64,000 nucleotides of DNA from positions 1 to 64,000 of the forward strand of contig JAJCZZ010000104.1 of the NCBI GenBank assembly GCA_029262115.1, written 5' to 3'. The DNA is from Gemmatimonadota bacterium. Its GTDB lineage: Bacteria; Gemmatimonadota; Gemmatimonadetes; Longimicrobiales; Gaopeijiaceae. This document shows positions 8,816-18,074 of the stretch, in pieces. Position 1 is the first letter of the stretch. The number at the start of each line of letters is the position of its first letter. The notes below the pieces were generated by a model that did not search any database, was not told the DNA's origin, and worked only from the letters and a program-made list of their open reading frames with translations. The position numbers and the translations under genes were made by a program.

Positions 8816-11518
8816 GTGCCGATCTGGCTCTACCGGATTTTGCTTCGGGCCTACCCGAGGGGCTTCCGCGCGCGCTACGAGCGCGACCTGCTCGAAGGCT
8901 TCGAGTACCTGGCGGACGAGGCTCGTCGACGAGGGCTGCCGAGGTGGCTCGCTTTCGGCGTGCGCACCGCATGGGATACGCTGCGCTCCGGAGTCCGGGA
9001 GCGGGCGTCGACGCGAGGATACCGCCTCGGAACGAGCGGTGTCCGCTTCCCTGGTTCGGGACTCAGCACACTGCTGGCCGACGCGTTGATCGACGTCCGG
9101 TACGCGGCGCGCACCCTGCGGGCAACGCCGGGATATCTCGTCGGGGTGGCCGTCACGCTGGCGCTGGGGGTCGGCGCCAACACGGCGCTGTTCAGCGCCG
9201 CGTGGGGCGTGTTCGGCCGCCCGCTTCCGTTTGATGATGCGAACGAGTTGGTCCGGGTCGAGGCCTTCCGCCCGTCCTGGGAGGAGGGCATGTCCGGGGG
9301 ACGGGACCTGACGTTCTCGGTGGCGGAGTTGGGAGATCTGCGCAGCGTCGGCGCGTTCGAAGACGTTGCCGAATACCACCGGATGAGCTTCACGCTGATC
9401 GGACCGGCCGGTCCCGACCTCGTCCAGGCCGCGGTCGTATCATCGAACTACTTCGACTTCCTGGGAATGCGGCCGATGCTCGGGCGGCTGTTCGCGCCGG
9501 TGGAAGATCATCTGGGCGCCCGCCCGGTCATCGTGCTCAGCTACGAGTATTGGACCTCCTCGTTCGCGTCCGATCCGGACGTCGTGGGACGGACCGTTCG
9601 AATGAACGGAAGCGAGCACGAGATCGTCGGCGTTTTGCCACGTATTCCGCAGTTCCCGGAGCAGAACCACATCTATCTGCCGATCTCCGTCTGCCCGACG
9701 CGGTCGAGTCCCACCTTCATTGAGAACCGTGACCGCCGGATGATGTCGGCCTATGCTCGGCTCGATGACCGCGCCGGGCTCGAGGGCGCACGCGAGGAGC
9801 TGGATCACGCGCGTTCCAGGATGCATGGAGAACACGCGGGATACGCGGATATCCCCGGCGGGCACGATCTCTCGCTCACGCCGCTTCGCGAGGAACTGGT
9901 CCGGGAAGCACGGCCGGTGCTGACCCCACTGATCGGCGTGGCGCTCCTGCTGCTCCTGATCGCGTGCGCCAACGCCGCGGGTCTCGCGCTCTCTCGGGCG
10001 AACCGGCGCATGGGCTCCCTCGTTGTTCGCTCGGCCATGGGTGCGGGCCGCGGACGGATCGCACGGCAGCTTCTGACCGAATCCGTTCTGGTGGCCGTGC
10101 TCGGCTGGGCGTTGGGTCTCGCCGTCGCGGTGGTGGGAAGCGACCTCCTAGCGACCTTTGCGGCAGGGTTTACGACCCGCGCTCAGGAGATTCGCGTGGA
10201 TGGTGTGGTCCTGGCGTTTTCTTTGGGCGCCGCAGTGGTCACCGGACTGGCGTTCGGCCTGGCGCCGGTGCTCACCACGTCCCGCCTGTCGGAGCGGCTC
10301 CTGCGGTCGGGAGGGGCGACCGCCGGCCTGCGTAGCGGCAGGCTCCAGCGAGGTCTCGTGGCCGTGCAGGTGATGTTCGCGTTCGCGGTCCTGTCCAGTG
10401 CGGGTCTGCTCTTACGGAGCTTCTGGAACGCCAACTCGACGGCCGTCGGCTTCGAAACGGAGTCTGTCATCACCGCGGAATTCACCGGGAGTCAGGATCG
10501 CTATTCGGGCAACGTCGCCTTCCGCAAGATGCTCGACGCGGCCCGCGAGCGCCTCCGTGCGGATGCCCGCTTCACTGCGGTGGCCCGGACGCAGTGGGCG
10601 CCGCTGGCCGATCCCCACGCCCACCGCGACGGCTATTACCTCGGCACCGGGACGTCCGAATGGGTCGCCGCCGTGGCTGACGGCCGTGCCGTCGACCCGG
10701 AATACTTCGACGTGCTCGGTATCGATGTGGTGCGGGGCAGGGGGTTGAACGCGGCCGATACGCTCGGAGCCGAGCAGGTCGTCGTCGTGAACGAGACCTT
10801 CTATTCGACCTATATGGAGGGGACTGCGGACGTCGGCGACTTGGCCGCGCCGTGCCCGCCCGAGGATCGGTGCGGAGAGCCGCTCCGCATTGTCGGGGTG
10901 GTCCGAGACGCCCGGGTCAACGGAGCCGAATTCGACGTCGTACCGAGGCTTTTCGCCCCGTTGGATCAGACGGACTGGTTCTCGAACGTCCTCGTCGCGA
11001 GAGTCGTGGGCGATCCCCAGATCGCGATCACCGAGATGGTTGCGGTCGTCCACGCGATCGATCCCGAGTTGGCGGTGCGCCACTCTGGGAGCCTCGAGCA
11101 CTTCCGGAGGGAGGCGCTCACACCGCGCCGCTTCATGGCCAGCCTCCTGATCATGTTCGCGGCCGTGGCGACGGGCCTGGCGCTGGCGGGCGTCTTCGGC
11201 GTGACGGCGCTGGCCGCATCCGCCCGCACACGTGAACTGGCCATTCGCCGGTCGCTGGGTGCCACCGAACAGGAAGCCGAGCGATTGGTGGTTCGCGACG
11301 GGCTCGTCGTCGTGGCCGTCGGCTGGGTCGGCGGCTTGGTGTTGACCTGGTGGATCGGGCCGGCTCTGGAGGGGGTACTCTTCGACGTCGAACCGTGGGA
11401 TCCGCTCACGCTCGCGGGTGTGGGCGCCCTCTTCCTGGCGGCGGCCGCGGTCGCATGTCTCGTCCCGGCTCGGCGCGCCACCCGCGTAGAGGTCGTCACC
11501 ACACTCAACCACTCATGA
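8816..11518 (+). CDS. Large MacB/FtsX-type permease (ADOP family), copy 2 with N-terminal prefix domain
   Basis: A 900-residue permease starting at a GTG. Unlike copy 1 it has a soluble N-terminal extension of about 90 residues (LYRILLRAYPRGFRARY...) that is a known prefix domain of this family, then the same MacB core plus duplicated FtsX domains. LAIRRSLGATEQEAERL is the FtsX loop near the C terminus. It is third in the permease-PadR-permease operon. It aligns by eye with copy 1 over the core, for example LTRLVRREGELMTRGALGAP versus LSRANRRMGSLVVRSAMGAG, but the sequences have diverged widely. Confidence 0.9.
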   Translation: MPIWLYRILLRAYPRGFRARYERDLLEGFEYLADEARRRGLPRWLAFGVRTAWDTLRSGVRERASTRGYRLGTSGVRFPGSGLSTLLADALIDVRYAARTLRATPGYLVGVAVTLALGVGANTALFSAAWGVFGRPLPFDDANELVRVEAFRPSWEEGMSGGRDLTFSVAELGDLRSVGAFEDVAEYHRMSFTLIGPAGPDLVQAAVVSSNYFDFLGMRPMLGRLFAPVEDHLGARPVIVLSYEYWTSSFASDPDVVGRTVRMNGSEHEIVGVLPRIPQFPEQNHIYLPISVCPTRSSPTFIENRDRRMMSAYARLDDRAGLEGAREELDHARSRMHGEHAGYADIPGGHDLSLTPLREELVREARPVLTPLIGVALLLLLIACANAAGLALSRANRRMGSLVVRSAMGAGRGRIARQLLTESVLVAVLGWALGLAVAVVGSDLLATFAAGFTTRAQEIRVDGVVLAFSLGAAVVTGLAFGLAPVLTTSRLSERLLRSGGATAGLRSGRLQRGLVAVQVMFAFAVLSSAGLLLRSFWNANSTAVGFETESVITAEFTGSQDRYSGNVAFRKMLDAARERLRADARFTAVARTQWAPLADPHAHRDGYYLGTGTSEWVAAVADGRAVDPEYFDVLGIDVVRGRGLNAADTLGAEQVVVVNETFYSTYMEGTADVGDLAAPCPPEDRCGEPLRIVGVVRDARVNGAEFDVVPRLFAPLDQTDWFSNVLVARVVGDPQIAITEMVAVVHAIDPELAVRHSGSLEHFRREALTPRRFMASLLIMFAAVATGLALAGVFGVTALAASARTRELAIRRSLGATEQEAERLVVRDGLVVVAVGWVGGLVLTWWIGPALEGVLFDVEPWDPLTLAGVGALFLAAAAVACLVPARRATRVEVVTTLNHS

Positions 11519-11556
11519 AACCACCCGCAAGACAGAACCTCCGCCCCGGCCGCAAG

Positions 11557-11607
11557 CCGCGAGGGACCACAGTGGTCCCTCGCGGCGCGGTCACAAAGAG
11601 TGTGACC
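11557..11607. terminator. 29-base palindrome plus adjacent 7-bp hairpin after the permease operon
   Basis: Positions 11557-11570 and 11572-11585 are exact reverse complements around a single A, giving a stem of 13 bp with a 3-base loop. Directly after it, GGTCACA (11589-11595) and TGTGACC (11601-11607) form a second perfect stem with a 5-base loop. No T-run follows. The place, 38 bases past the permease stop, suggests transcription termination or mRNA 3' protection, but a dyad operator for the next gene is also possible. Confidence 0.5.
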
Positions 11608-11770
11608 GGAAGGAGTTGCCCGACAGGGCGCGCGGCGGGGGGGAGGTCGGAAGGAGGCTCGGCCGCGCGTAGCGACCGAGCGAGGCAAGCGGAGTAAGTA
11701 GGACGACAGGAAAGTCTCAGCGGCCGAGCGGCCTCCGCCCGCGCCTCTCCCCCGCCCACCAAAGGATCCC

Positions 11771-12850
11771 ATGCGCTACTCCGCCCGCCCGACTCCGATC
11801 GCCGCCGCCTTGATGTGCCGCACGGACGCGGCACGATCTGCGCTTCGACGCAGCCCGATCGCTGTCTTCACTCGGATGCTCCGCGTAGATGCGAGGCCCC
11901 GTGTCACCCGCCTCGGCTCGCTAGCCGTGGCCGCCTCGCTGTTCCCAACACTGTTCGTTGCGGGGCCCGTCGCGGCTCAGGCGGGACCCACCGCCTCGGA
12001 CAGTCGCGCCGAACTGCTGGTGGACGCCGATTGGCTGATGGCCAACCGTGAGATGGACGACCTCGTGATCGTTCACGTCGCCGGGGACGAGGAGGGTGCG
12101 GCGACCGCGCGGACGATCCCCGGCGCGTCGGTCATCCACCTCGGGCAAATCTCGGTCAGTCGCATGGAAGAAGGGGCCCCACGAGTGCGCCTCGACCTTC
12201 CCGACGACCTGAAGCCCGTCGTGTCCGCTTTCGAGAGGGCGGGTATCTCCGACGGGTCGCGCGTCGTGCTGGTGTCTGACGGCGGCCAACTACCACGGGC
12301 GTCACGGGCGTTGTGGACGCTCCAGTTCCTCGGCCTCGACGAGGACGTGTCGATCCTGGACGGAGGCGTCGATGCGTGGGTGGCCGCGGGGGGCGCGGTC
12401 ACGACCGAGCGGGCGGCTCCCGCACGGGGCGCCATCACAGCCGCGCTCCGCGCGGACCGCCGGGTCGACGCAGGTTGGGTCCTGACGAACGGACGCACCG
12501 ACGGCGTCGCGCTGATCGACGCACGACGGACGGTTTCCTACGACGGGACGCGTCCTGAGCTTCCCGGCCGTATCGGCCACATCCCCGGGGCAGGGAGTCT
12601 GCCGCAGGTCGAGCTCTACACCGAGGGCGGCCGCCTGAAGAGCGACGCCGACCTGCGCGCCCTGTTCGAACGCGCCGGCGTGACGGAGGGCGACCAGGTG
12701 GTGGCGTACTGTCACATCGGCCTGTGGGCCTCGGCGGTCGTGTTCGCGGCGCGTACCCTGGGCATCGACGCGCGCCTCTACGACGGCTCCATGACCGAGT
12801 GGGCGGCGGACCCGGAACTCCCCCTGGTGGTGCCCGGCGGCGGGCGGTAG
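11771..12850 (+). CDS. Exported two-domain rhodanese (thiosulfate sulfurtransferase)
   Basis: A 359-residue protein with tandem rhodanese domains. The first (about residues 75-200) is degenerate and lacks a loop cysteine. The second carries C314 in VAYCHIGLWASAV, the position of the persulfide-forming cysteine; the loop differs from the canonical CRxGxT. A signal peptide ending near PVAAQA follows a long basic N-terminal arm. AAGGA just upstream supports the ATG at 11771, although M36 (11876) would give a more normal signal peptide. Likely exported and acting on thiosulfate or another sulfane-sulfur donor. It is followed 58 bases later by the small membrane protein gene. Confidence 0.85.
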   Translation: MRYSARPTPIAAALMCRTDAARSALRRSPIAVFTRMLRVDARPRVTRLGSLAVAASLFPTLFVAGPVAAQAGPTASDSRAELLVDADWLMANREMDDLVIVHVAGDEEGAATARTIPGASVIHLGQISVSRMEEGAPRVRLDLPDDLKPVVSAFERAGISDGSRVVLVSDGGQLPRASRALWTLQFLGLDEDVSILDGGVDAWVAAGGAVTTERAAPARGAITAALRADRRVDAGWVLTNGRTDGVALIDARRTVSYDGTRPELPGRIGHIPGAGSLPQVELYTEGGRLKSDADLRALFERAGVTEGDQVVAYCHIGLWASAVVFAARTLGIDARLYDGSMTEWAADPELPLVVPGGGR

Positions 12851-12908
12851 CCACGCGCGCACCCTCGCTCTGAGGGGAACCCGCCACCCGCGGACGTGTC
12901 GAACGGTC

Positions 12909-13226
12909 GTGAAACCGCTCCTGCCACCTCGTCCGTTCGCCGACCGTCTGGTCGCGCGCGCTTTCGTGATCTGGATCGTCCTCAAGGGCTTTGGCGCCGG
13001 CGGGGTCATCCTGGTGGGCGGCTCCCCCGTGGCGGCCTTCGTCGCCTTCCCCGTTGCGACCCTGCCGCTGGTGTTCGTGGTGCTCGTGGCGGTTCGGATC
13101 GACATGGCCCGTCAGAGCGAGGCCGTCTTTCTCGCGAATCTGGGGTGGCCGTTTCGACGCATCGCCGTATCGCTCACGGTCCTCATCGTCGTGCTCGACG
13201 GCGCGGTTGCTCTGCTCGCTTCATGA
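12909..13226 (+). CDS. 105-residue membrane protein coupled to an ABC ATPase
   Basis: Not assigned to a family. It starts at a GTG and has three predicted membrane segments (about 22-38, 42-64 and 85-103). Between the second and third lies the charged loop RQSEAVFLANLGWPFRR, which resembles a permease coupling helix with an acidic residue and a small-residue LG turn. Its stop overlaps the ATPase start as ATGA, which implies translational coupling. It is best read as a very small membrane partner of that ATPase; this is inference. Confidence 0.75.
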   Translation: MKPLLPPRPFADRLVARAFVIWIVLKGFGAGGVILVGGSPVAAFVAFPVATLPLVFVVLVAVRIDMARQSEAVFLANLGWPFRRIAVSLTVLIVVLDGAVALLAS

Positions 13227-13990
13227 TCCATGAATCGGGTCCTCACGGCTGCACCGTCCCGGCACCCGCCGAATATGTCCTCCGAGCGGAGGGGATCGGG
13301 AAGTCATTCGGAGGGGTGGAGGTCCTGTCGTCCGCCTCCCTGTGGGCCGAGCCCGGCCGGGTCACCACCCTCCTGGGCCGGAACGGCTGTGGCAAGACGA
13401 CCCTGATGAGAATTGCGGCTGGACGACTCGGTCCGGACTGGGGGGTCGTGAAGTACCGGGGCCGGGTCCGGGTGGCGGGCGGCCTGGCCGCCATGGCCCG
13501 GGACGGCTTGATGTTCGTCCCGCAGGGCAGCCTGCTGTGCCCGAGCTACCGCGTCGAGGACCACTTTCGCGCGCTCCGACACGCGTTCCCCGTGTCCAAC
13601 TGCGCGTTCTCAGCGCCCGACCTCGACGCCGCAGTCGAGCGCTTTCGGTTGGGTCCGCTCCTGGAGCAGCGGACGTGGACGCTCTCGGGCGGCGAGAAAA
13701 TGCGCGTGTCCGTCGCGCTGGCCGTAGCGCGCCGTCCACTGGTCCTTCTCATCGACGAGCCGTTCGTGGGCGTCCAGCCCAAGGATCAGGAGATGGTGGC
13801 GGACGCGTTGCGAGCGCTGGCGGACGAGGGGTGCGCGGTGGTCACCTCCGGCCACGACGTGCGCGTCCTCATGGAGGTGTCGGATGCCATCATCTGGTGC
13901 ACGGCTGGAACCACCCACCACCTGGGAACCCCGGCCGATGCCGCGTCTTCCGACCAGTTCAGACGGGAGTACCTGGGCGCCTTTGCGTAG
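13223..13990 (+). CDS. ABC transporter ATP-binding protein
   Basis: A 255-residue stand-alone ABC ATPase. Walker A is GRNGCGKTT, the signature LSGGEKMR, Walker B LVLLIDEPFVGV, and the switch region SGHD. The general type is like LptB/LivF. The ATG at 13223 overlaps the stop of the 105-residue membrane protein (ATGA). No ordinary-sized permease is adjacent: downstream is a convergent gene and upstream a rhodanese. The small membrane protein is therefore the only visible membrane partner. The cargo is unknown. Confidence 0.9.
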   Translation: MIHESGPHGCTVPAPAEYVLRAEGIGKSFGGVEVLSSASLWAEPGRVTTLLGRNGCGKTTLMRIAAGRLGPDWGVVKYRGRVRVAGGLAAMARDGLMFVPQGSLLCPSYRVEDHFRALRHAFPVSNCAFSAPDLDAAVERFRLGPLLEQRTWTLSGGEKMRVSVALAVARRPLVLLIDEPFVGVQPKDQEMVADALRALADEGCAVVTSGHDVRVLMEVSDAIIWCTAGTTHHLGTPADAASSDQFRREYLGAFA

Positions 13991-14054
13991 GTGAGGTGGG
14001 TCTCACGGGGCACCCGGGCCCATAGCGTGTGGGTCGCGCCACTGGGCGCCGGCT

Positions 14055-15854
14055 TCAGTATCCCAGCGCTCGCCCCCCGCGCCGGGGATCCGACCACGCC
14101 TCCAGAGAGCCGTCGGCCCGACGCAGGATCATCTGGACATCTCCGCTGACCCCGCCGCGTTCCACCACGGTGTGTCCAAGCGCTTCGAGCGCGCGGACCA
14201 CGTCCGCGGACAGGCCGCCGCTCTCGTAGAAGATCTGATCGGGCAGGTGCTGGTGGTGCACCCGCGGCGCCTCGACCGCTTCGACCACGCCCATTCCGTG
14301 ATCCAGCACGTTGGCGATGGTCTGGAACACGGTGGTGATGATCGTCGATCCCCCGGGCGTTCCGGTGACCATGCGCACCTCGCCACGGGGGTCCAGCACG
14401 ATGCTCGGTGTCATGGCGCTGAGCATCCGTTTGCCGGGCGCCACGGCGTTGTTCTCGCCCTGCACCAAGCCGAACTGGTTCGGGGTCCCCGGCTTGGCTG
14501 AGAAGTCGTCCATCTCGTTGTTGAGCACGAAGCCCGCGCCGGTCACGGTGACCTTGCTGCCGTACCACGAGTTGATCGTGGTCGTAATGGCCACCGCGTT
14601 CCCATCGACGTCCACGACCGAGAAGTGCGTGGTGTTCTCTCCCTCGGCCAGCGCACCGGCGCCCGGCCCGATCTCCGACGAGGGGGTGGCCCGGTCGAGC
14701 CGGATGGACGCGGCCCGCTCGCCCGCGTAGGCCTGCGACGCCAGCCGTTCGAGCGGCTGCTCTACGAAGTCCGGATCGGCCAGGTAGTGGTTCCGATCCG
14801 CGTAGGCGCGCTTCCACGCTTCCGCGTAGAGGTGCACCGACTGGGTGGAGTGCCACCCGAGCGCGCCCAGGTCGTACCGCTCGAGGATGTTCGCCATCTC
14901 CGCCATGGTCACGCCGCCCGAGGAGGAGGGCGGCATGGACAGGACGGTGTGCCCCCGGTAGGTAAACCGCACCGGATCGCGCCATGCGGCCGTGTAGCTC
15001 GCGAGGTCCTCCCGGGTGATGATCCCACCACCGCGCGCCATCTCCGCCACGATCAGGTCGGCCGTGGCGCCCCGGTAGAAGCCGTCCGGCCCCAGGTCGC
15101 GGATGCGGCCGAGCGTCGCCGCCAGGTCGGGTTGGCGGAGCGTATCGCCGACCTCGGGCGGGCGTCCGTCGCGCGGCAGGAACTGGGCGGCCGAGGCCGG
15201 AAACGCGCTCAGGGCCTCCACCATGGCATCTCCCAGGGAGCCGAGGAAGCGCTCGGTGACGACGAAGCCCCGGGCAAAATCCACCGCGGGGTCGACCAGG
15301 CGCTCCCACGGCAGCGAGCCGAAGCGCTCGTGCGCCTCCCACATCCCCCGAACCGTGCCGGGCACCCCGGCGGACAGGTGCCCCACCACCGAGCGATCCG
15401 TCAGGTTGCCCTGCTCGTCCAGGAACATGTCGCGCGTTGCGGCGGATGGGGCCTGCTCGCGGAAGTCCAGAGCCGCCTCGGTGCCGTCGGCCATATGCGC
15501 GACCATGAAGCCGCCGCCTCCGATGTTGCCGGCCTCCGGATTGACGACGGCCAGCGCGAACTCGATGGCAATGGCGGCGTCCACCGCGTTGCCGCCCTCG
15601 CGCAGGACGTCGAGGCCCACCCGAGTGGCCAGGACGTCGGTGGTGACCACGATCCCGCTGTCCGCCACCACGGGTGCGGCGTCGCCCGAGTATCGCCATG
15701 TGTCGGGGAAGGGGACGTCCGAGCCGTCGGTCGCGTCGGAGCCGCCGCAGCCCGCCATCGCCATGAGAAGGGAGGCGTACGCCAGGGACGGGGAGAGCGC
15801 GGGACCCCTCCACCTCGCTCTTATCCACGTCGCTCTCATGCGCCTCGCTCTCAC
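14055..15854 (-). CDS. ggt: Gamma-glutamyltransferase lipoprotein
   Basis: A 599-residue Ntn-hydrolase precursor that hydrolyses or transfers gamma-glutamyl groups, for example from glutathione. Autocleavage is expected before T408 of the motif NTTHFSVVD, where the small subunit begins. The later motif with GTPGGSTI is the conserved oxyanion/substrate region. The N terminus ends in the lipobox MAMAGC, which indicates a lipid-anchored exported form. Its start overlaps the stop of the upstream M20 amidohydrolase as ATGA on the minus strand, so the two are cotranscribed; together they could degrade peptides or conjugates outside and inside the cell. Confidence 0.93.
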   Translation of the reverse strand: MRARRMRATWIRARWRGPALSPSLAYASLLMAMAGCGGSDATDGSDVPFPDTWRYSGDAAPVVADSGIVVTTDVLATRVGLDVLREGGNAVDAAIAIEFALAVVNPEAGNIGGGGFMVAHMADGTEAALDFREQAPSAATRDMFLDEQGNLTDRSVVGHLSAGVPGTVRGMWEAHERFGSLPWERLVDPAVDFARGFVVTERFLGSLGDAMVEALSAFPASAAQFLPRDGRPPEVGDTLRQPDLAATLGRIRDLGPDGFYRGATADLIVAEMARGGGIITREDLASYTAAWRDPVRFTYRGHTVLSMPPSSSGGVTMAEMANILERYDLGALGWHSTQSVHLYAEAWKRAYADRNHYLADPDFVEQPLERLASQAYAGERAASIRLDRATPSSEIGPGAGALAEGENTTHFSVVDVDGNAVAITTTINSWYGSKVTVTGAGFVLNNEMDDFSAKPGTPNQFGLVQGENNAVAPGKRMLSAMTPSIVLDPRGEVRMVTGTPGGSTIITTVFQTIANVLDHGMGVVEAVEAPRVHHQHLPDQIFYESGGLSADVVRALEALGHTVVERGGVSGDVQMILRRADGSLEAWSDPRRGGRALGY

Positions 15855-16993
15855 GCACGGTCCTTGAGAAGCGCGACGGCTCCTTCAGCCAGGAGTGTCG
15901 ACGCCAATGGGAGAACGCCTTCGTCGATGTCGAAGCGGGGATGATGATGGTTCCTGGGTTCTTCGAGTGCCGCGCCGAGCCAGATGAAGCAGCCCGGTGC
16001 CTCTGCCGCGAGGAACGCGAAGTCCTCCGCCGCCATCATGGGCGGAAAGCGGAGGACTCGCTCGTCACCGACCACGTCCACGGCGGCGCGCCGCCACAGC
16101 TCGGTCACCGCGGCGTCGTTCACCACGGGGATGTACCCGGCACCGACGTCGACCTCGACCTCCGCACCCTGCGCACGCAGCGCCTCGAAGGCACCGCGAA
16201 GCCCATCCGCCAGCGCTTCGCGGACATGGTCCTCAAAGTAGCGTAGGGTGCCCGCCAACTCGACGCTCTCGGCCAGTACGTTGAGGGCTGTTCCGCCGTG
16301 GATTGTGCCGAACGTGAGGATTCCCGAATCCATCGGGTCGATCCGCCGCGAGATCACCTGCTGGGTGGCCAGGATTCCCTGCGCCGCCAGAACCAGCGCG
16401 TCCACGCCCTGATGCGGCATGGCAGCATGTGCCGACACCCCTCGGACATGTACGCGAAGCTCCGCAGAGCCTGCCATGACGGGGCCCGGGGCCAGGTAGA
16501 CCGAGCCGGAGGGGAGGTGTCCCCCCAGGTGGATGCCGAGGACGGCGTCGGCGCCCTGCATCGCTCCGTCTTCGATCATCCGAGTGGCGCCACTCTTCCC
16601 CTCCGCGTCGACCGTCTCTTCGGAGGGCTGAAACAGGAAGCGGACGGTTCCCGGCGGGAGCTCGCCGCGCTCCTTCATGTCGTGCAGCAGGCGCGCGGCA
16701 TGCACGAGGCCGGTGACGTGGCCGTCGTGCCCGCACGCGTGCATACACCCGTCCACGGTCGACTTGTAGTCGTGGTCGGCCGACTCCTGGACCGGGAGCG
16801 CGTCCATGTCCGCCCGCAGCGCGATCAGCGGACCGTTCCCGTTGCGGAGGTCGGCCACCACTCCCGTAATGCCCACTGCGGTGCGCACGTCGAGGCCGAG
16901 GGCCTCCATCGCGGCAGCGGCAACGGCGGCCGTGCGCGTCTCCTGGAAACTCAGTTCGGGGTGGCGATGCAGGTCGCGTCGCATCTCCACCAT
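15851..16993 (-). CDS. M20 amidohydrolase (hippurate/N-acyl-amino-acid hydrolase type)
   Basis: A zinc- or manganese-dependent M20D amidohydrolase of at least 380 residues that releases amino acids from N-acyl or amide conjugates. Family motifs are RRDLHRHPELSFQE at the N terminus, ALRADMDALPVQE, HACGHDGHVT (metal ligands), and a C-terminal FIWLGAA. The ATG at 16993 sits directly before RRDLHRHPE, so about 12 residues of the usual first helix (LLERATEFQTD) would be lost; a TTG at 17080 in the same frame could give a 409-residue form. The true start is uncertain. It is upstream of and overlaps ggt. Confidence 0.88.
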   Translation of the reverse strand: MVEMRRDLHRHPELSFQETRTAAVAAAAMEALGLDVRTAVGITGVVADLRNGNGPLIALRADMDALPVQESADHDYKSTVDGCMHACGHDGHVTGLVHAARLLHDMKERGELPPGTVRFLFQPSEETVDAEGKSGATRMIEDGAMQGADAVLGIHLGGHLPSGSVYLAPGPVMAGSAELRVHVRGVSAHAAMPHQGVDALVLAAQGILATQQVISRRIDPMDSGILTFGTIHGGTALNVLAESVELAGTLRYFEDHVREALADGLRGAFEALRAQGAEVEVDVGAGYIPVVNDAAVTELWRRAAVDVVGDERVLRFPPMMAAEDFAFLAAEAPGCFIWLGAALEEPRNHHHPRFDIDEGVLPLASTLLAEGAVALLKDRA

Positions 16994-17158
16994 ATCGGTC
17001 TGGAACTCTGTCGCCCGCTCCAGCAGGGTCGGTGAAGTCGTTGCCGCCTCCGGTCCGTCTTGGGTACGATTGGGCCCCAACGATACGTGGTGCTCCGAAC
17101 GGCGAACAAGGGAACCTGTGGGTTCCAGGGCACCGGCTTCCCGAATCGAGCCCGCTGC

Positions 17159-18061
17159 ATGCGCGACTCCCGCCTCACCGAACAGCGCAATCCTCGCTCC
17201 ACGAATGTGGATCGCTTGACTCCGCTCGAGATCGTGGACGTCATCAATACGGAGGACCGGGGGATTGCCGAGGCGGTGGGCGCCGAGCGCGCCGCCATCG
17301 CTCGGGCCATCGAGTTGGTGGAGGCGTGCTTCCGCGCGGGGGGACGCCTCATCTACGTGGGCGCCGGCACGTCCGGCAGACTCGGCGTGCTCGACGCCGC
17401 CGAGATGCCCCCCACCTACGGGACCGATCCGCGCATGGTGCAGGGCGTCATCGCCGGCGGGATGGAGGCGCTCGTCCGAGCTCAGGAAGGCGCCGAGGAC
17501 CACCCTGAGGACGGCGCCCGGGCCATGGACGAGAAGGAGGTCGGGGCGCACGACTTGGTGCTGGGCATCGCGACGTCGGGCACGACGCCGTACGTGCACG
17601 GGGCGCTCGCTCGGGCCCGGGAGCGGGGCGCCTACACCGGCTTCCTGCTGTGCACGCCACCGCCCGACTCGCTCCGTGCCACGCACGACGTGGTCATCGC
17701 GCCGCTCGTCGGACCGGAAGTCGTGACCGGTTCGACGCGTATGAAGGCGGGCACGGCCACCAAGCTGGTCCTCAACACCATCACCACGGGCGCCATGATC
17801 CGGATGGGCAAGGTCTGGGGCAACCTCATGGTCGATCTCCAGGTCACGTGCCAGAAGCTCCAGGACCGCGGCGAGCGCATCCTTCAGGAGATGCTGAACG
17901 TCGACCGGATTCGTGCCACGGAATTGTTGGCCGCCGCCGATGGTCACGTGAAGACCGCCCTGGTCATGGGGCGGCTCGACGTGGACGCGGAGGAGGCTCG
18001 GCGCAGAATTTCCGACGCAGGCGGCGCCATTGCCCGGGTTCTGGAGCCACAGGGTGGTTAG
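17159..18061 (+). CDS. murQ: N-acetylmuramic acid 6-phosphate etherase
   Basis: A 300-residue SIS-fold lyase that removes the D-lactyl ether from N-acetylmuramate 6-phosphate in peptidoglycan recycling. The N terminus LTEQRNPRSTNVDRLTPLEIV, the GAGTSGRLGVLDAAEMPPTYG motif and the GSTRMKAGTATKLVLN motif are diagnostic. Length is standard. It is divergent from the M20 hydrolase and followed 13 bases later by a glycosyltransferase gene. Other recycling genes (anmK, nagZ) are not in the window. Confidence 0.95.
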   Translation: MRDSRLTEQRNPRSTNVDRLTPLEIVDVINTEDRGIAEAVGAERAAIARAIELVEACFRAGGRLIYVGAGTSGRLGVLDAAEMPPTYGTDPRMVQGVIAGGMEALVRAQEGAEDHPEDGARAMDEKEVGAHDLVLGIATSGTTPYVHGALARARERGAYTGFLLCTPPPDSLRATHDVVIAPLVGPEVVTGSTRMKAGTATKLVLNTITTGAMIRMGKVWGNLMVDLQVTCQKLQDRGERILQEMLNVDRIRATELLAAADGHVKTALVMGRLDVDAEEARRRISDAGGAIARVLEPQGG

Positions 18062-18074
18062 GGGATGGGAGCGG

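Noticed and set aside
5987-9379. Very long open frame (1130 codons) on the minus strand opposite the first permease
   Set aside because: Composition is that of an antisense frame in GC-rich DNA (Arg, His, Gly rich, no domains); the plus-strand permeases are clear.
13991-14006. Hairpin GTGAG-loop-CTCAC between the convergent ABC ATPase and ggt genes
   Set aside because: A 5-bp stem without T-run is common by chance in this composition.
13786-15858. Long alternative minus-strand frame over the gamma-glutamyltransferase gene
   Set aside because: Low-complexity Arg/Gly sequence; the ggt frame has all catalytic motifs.
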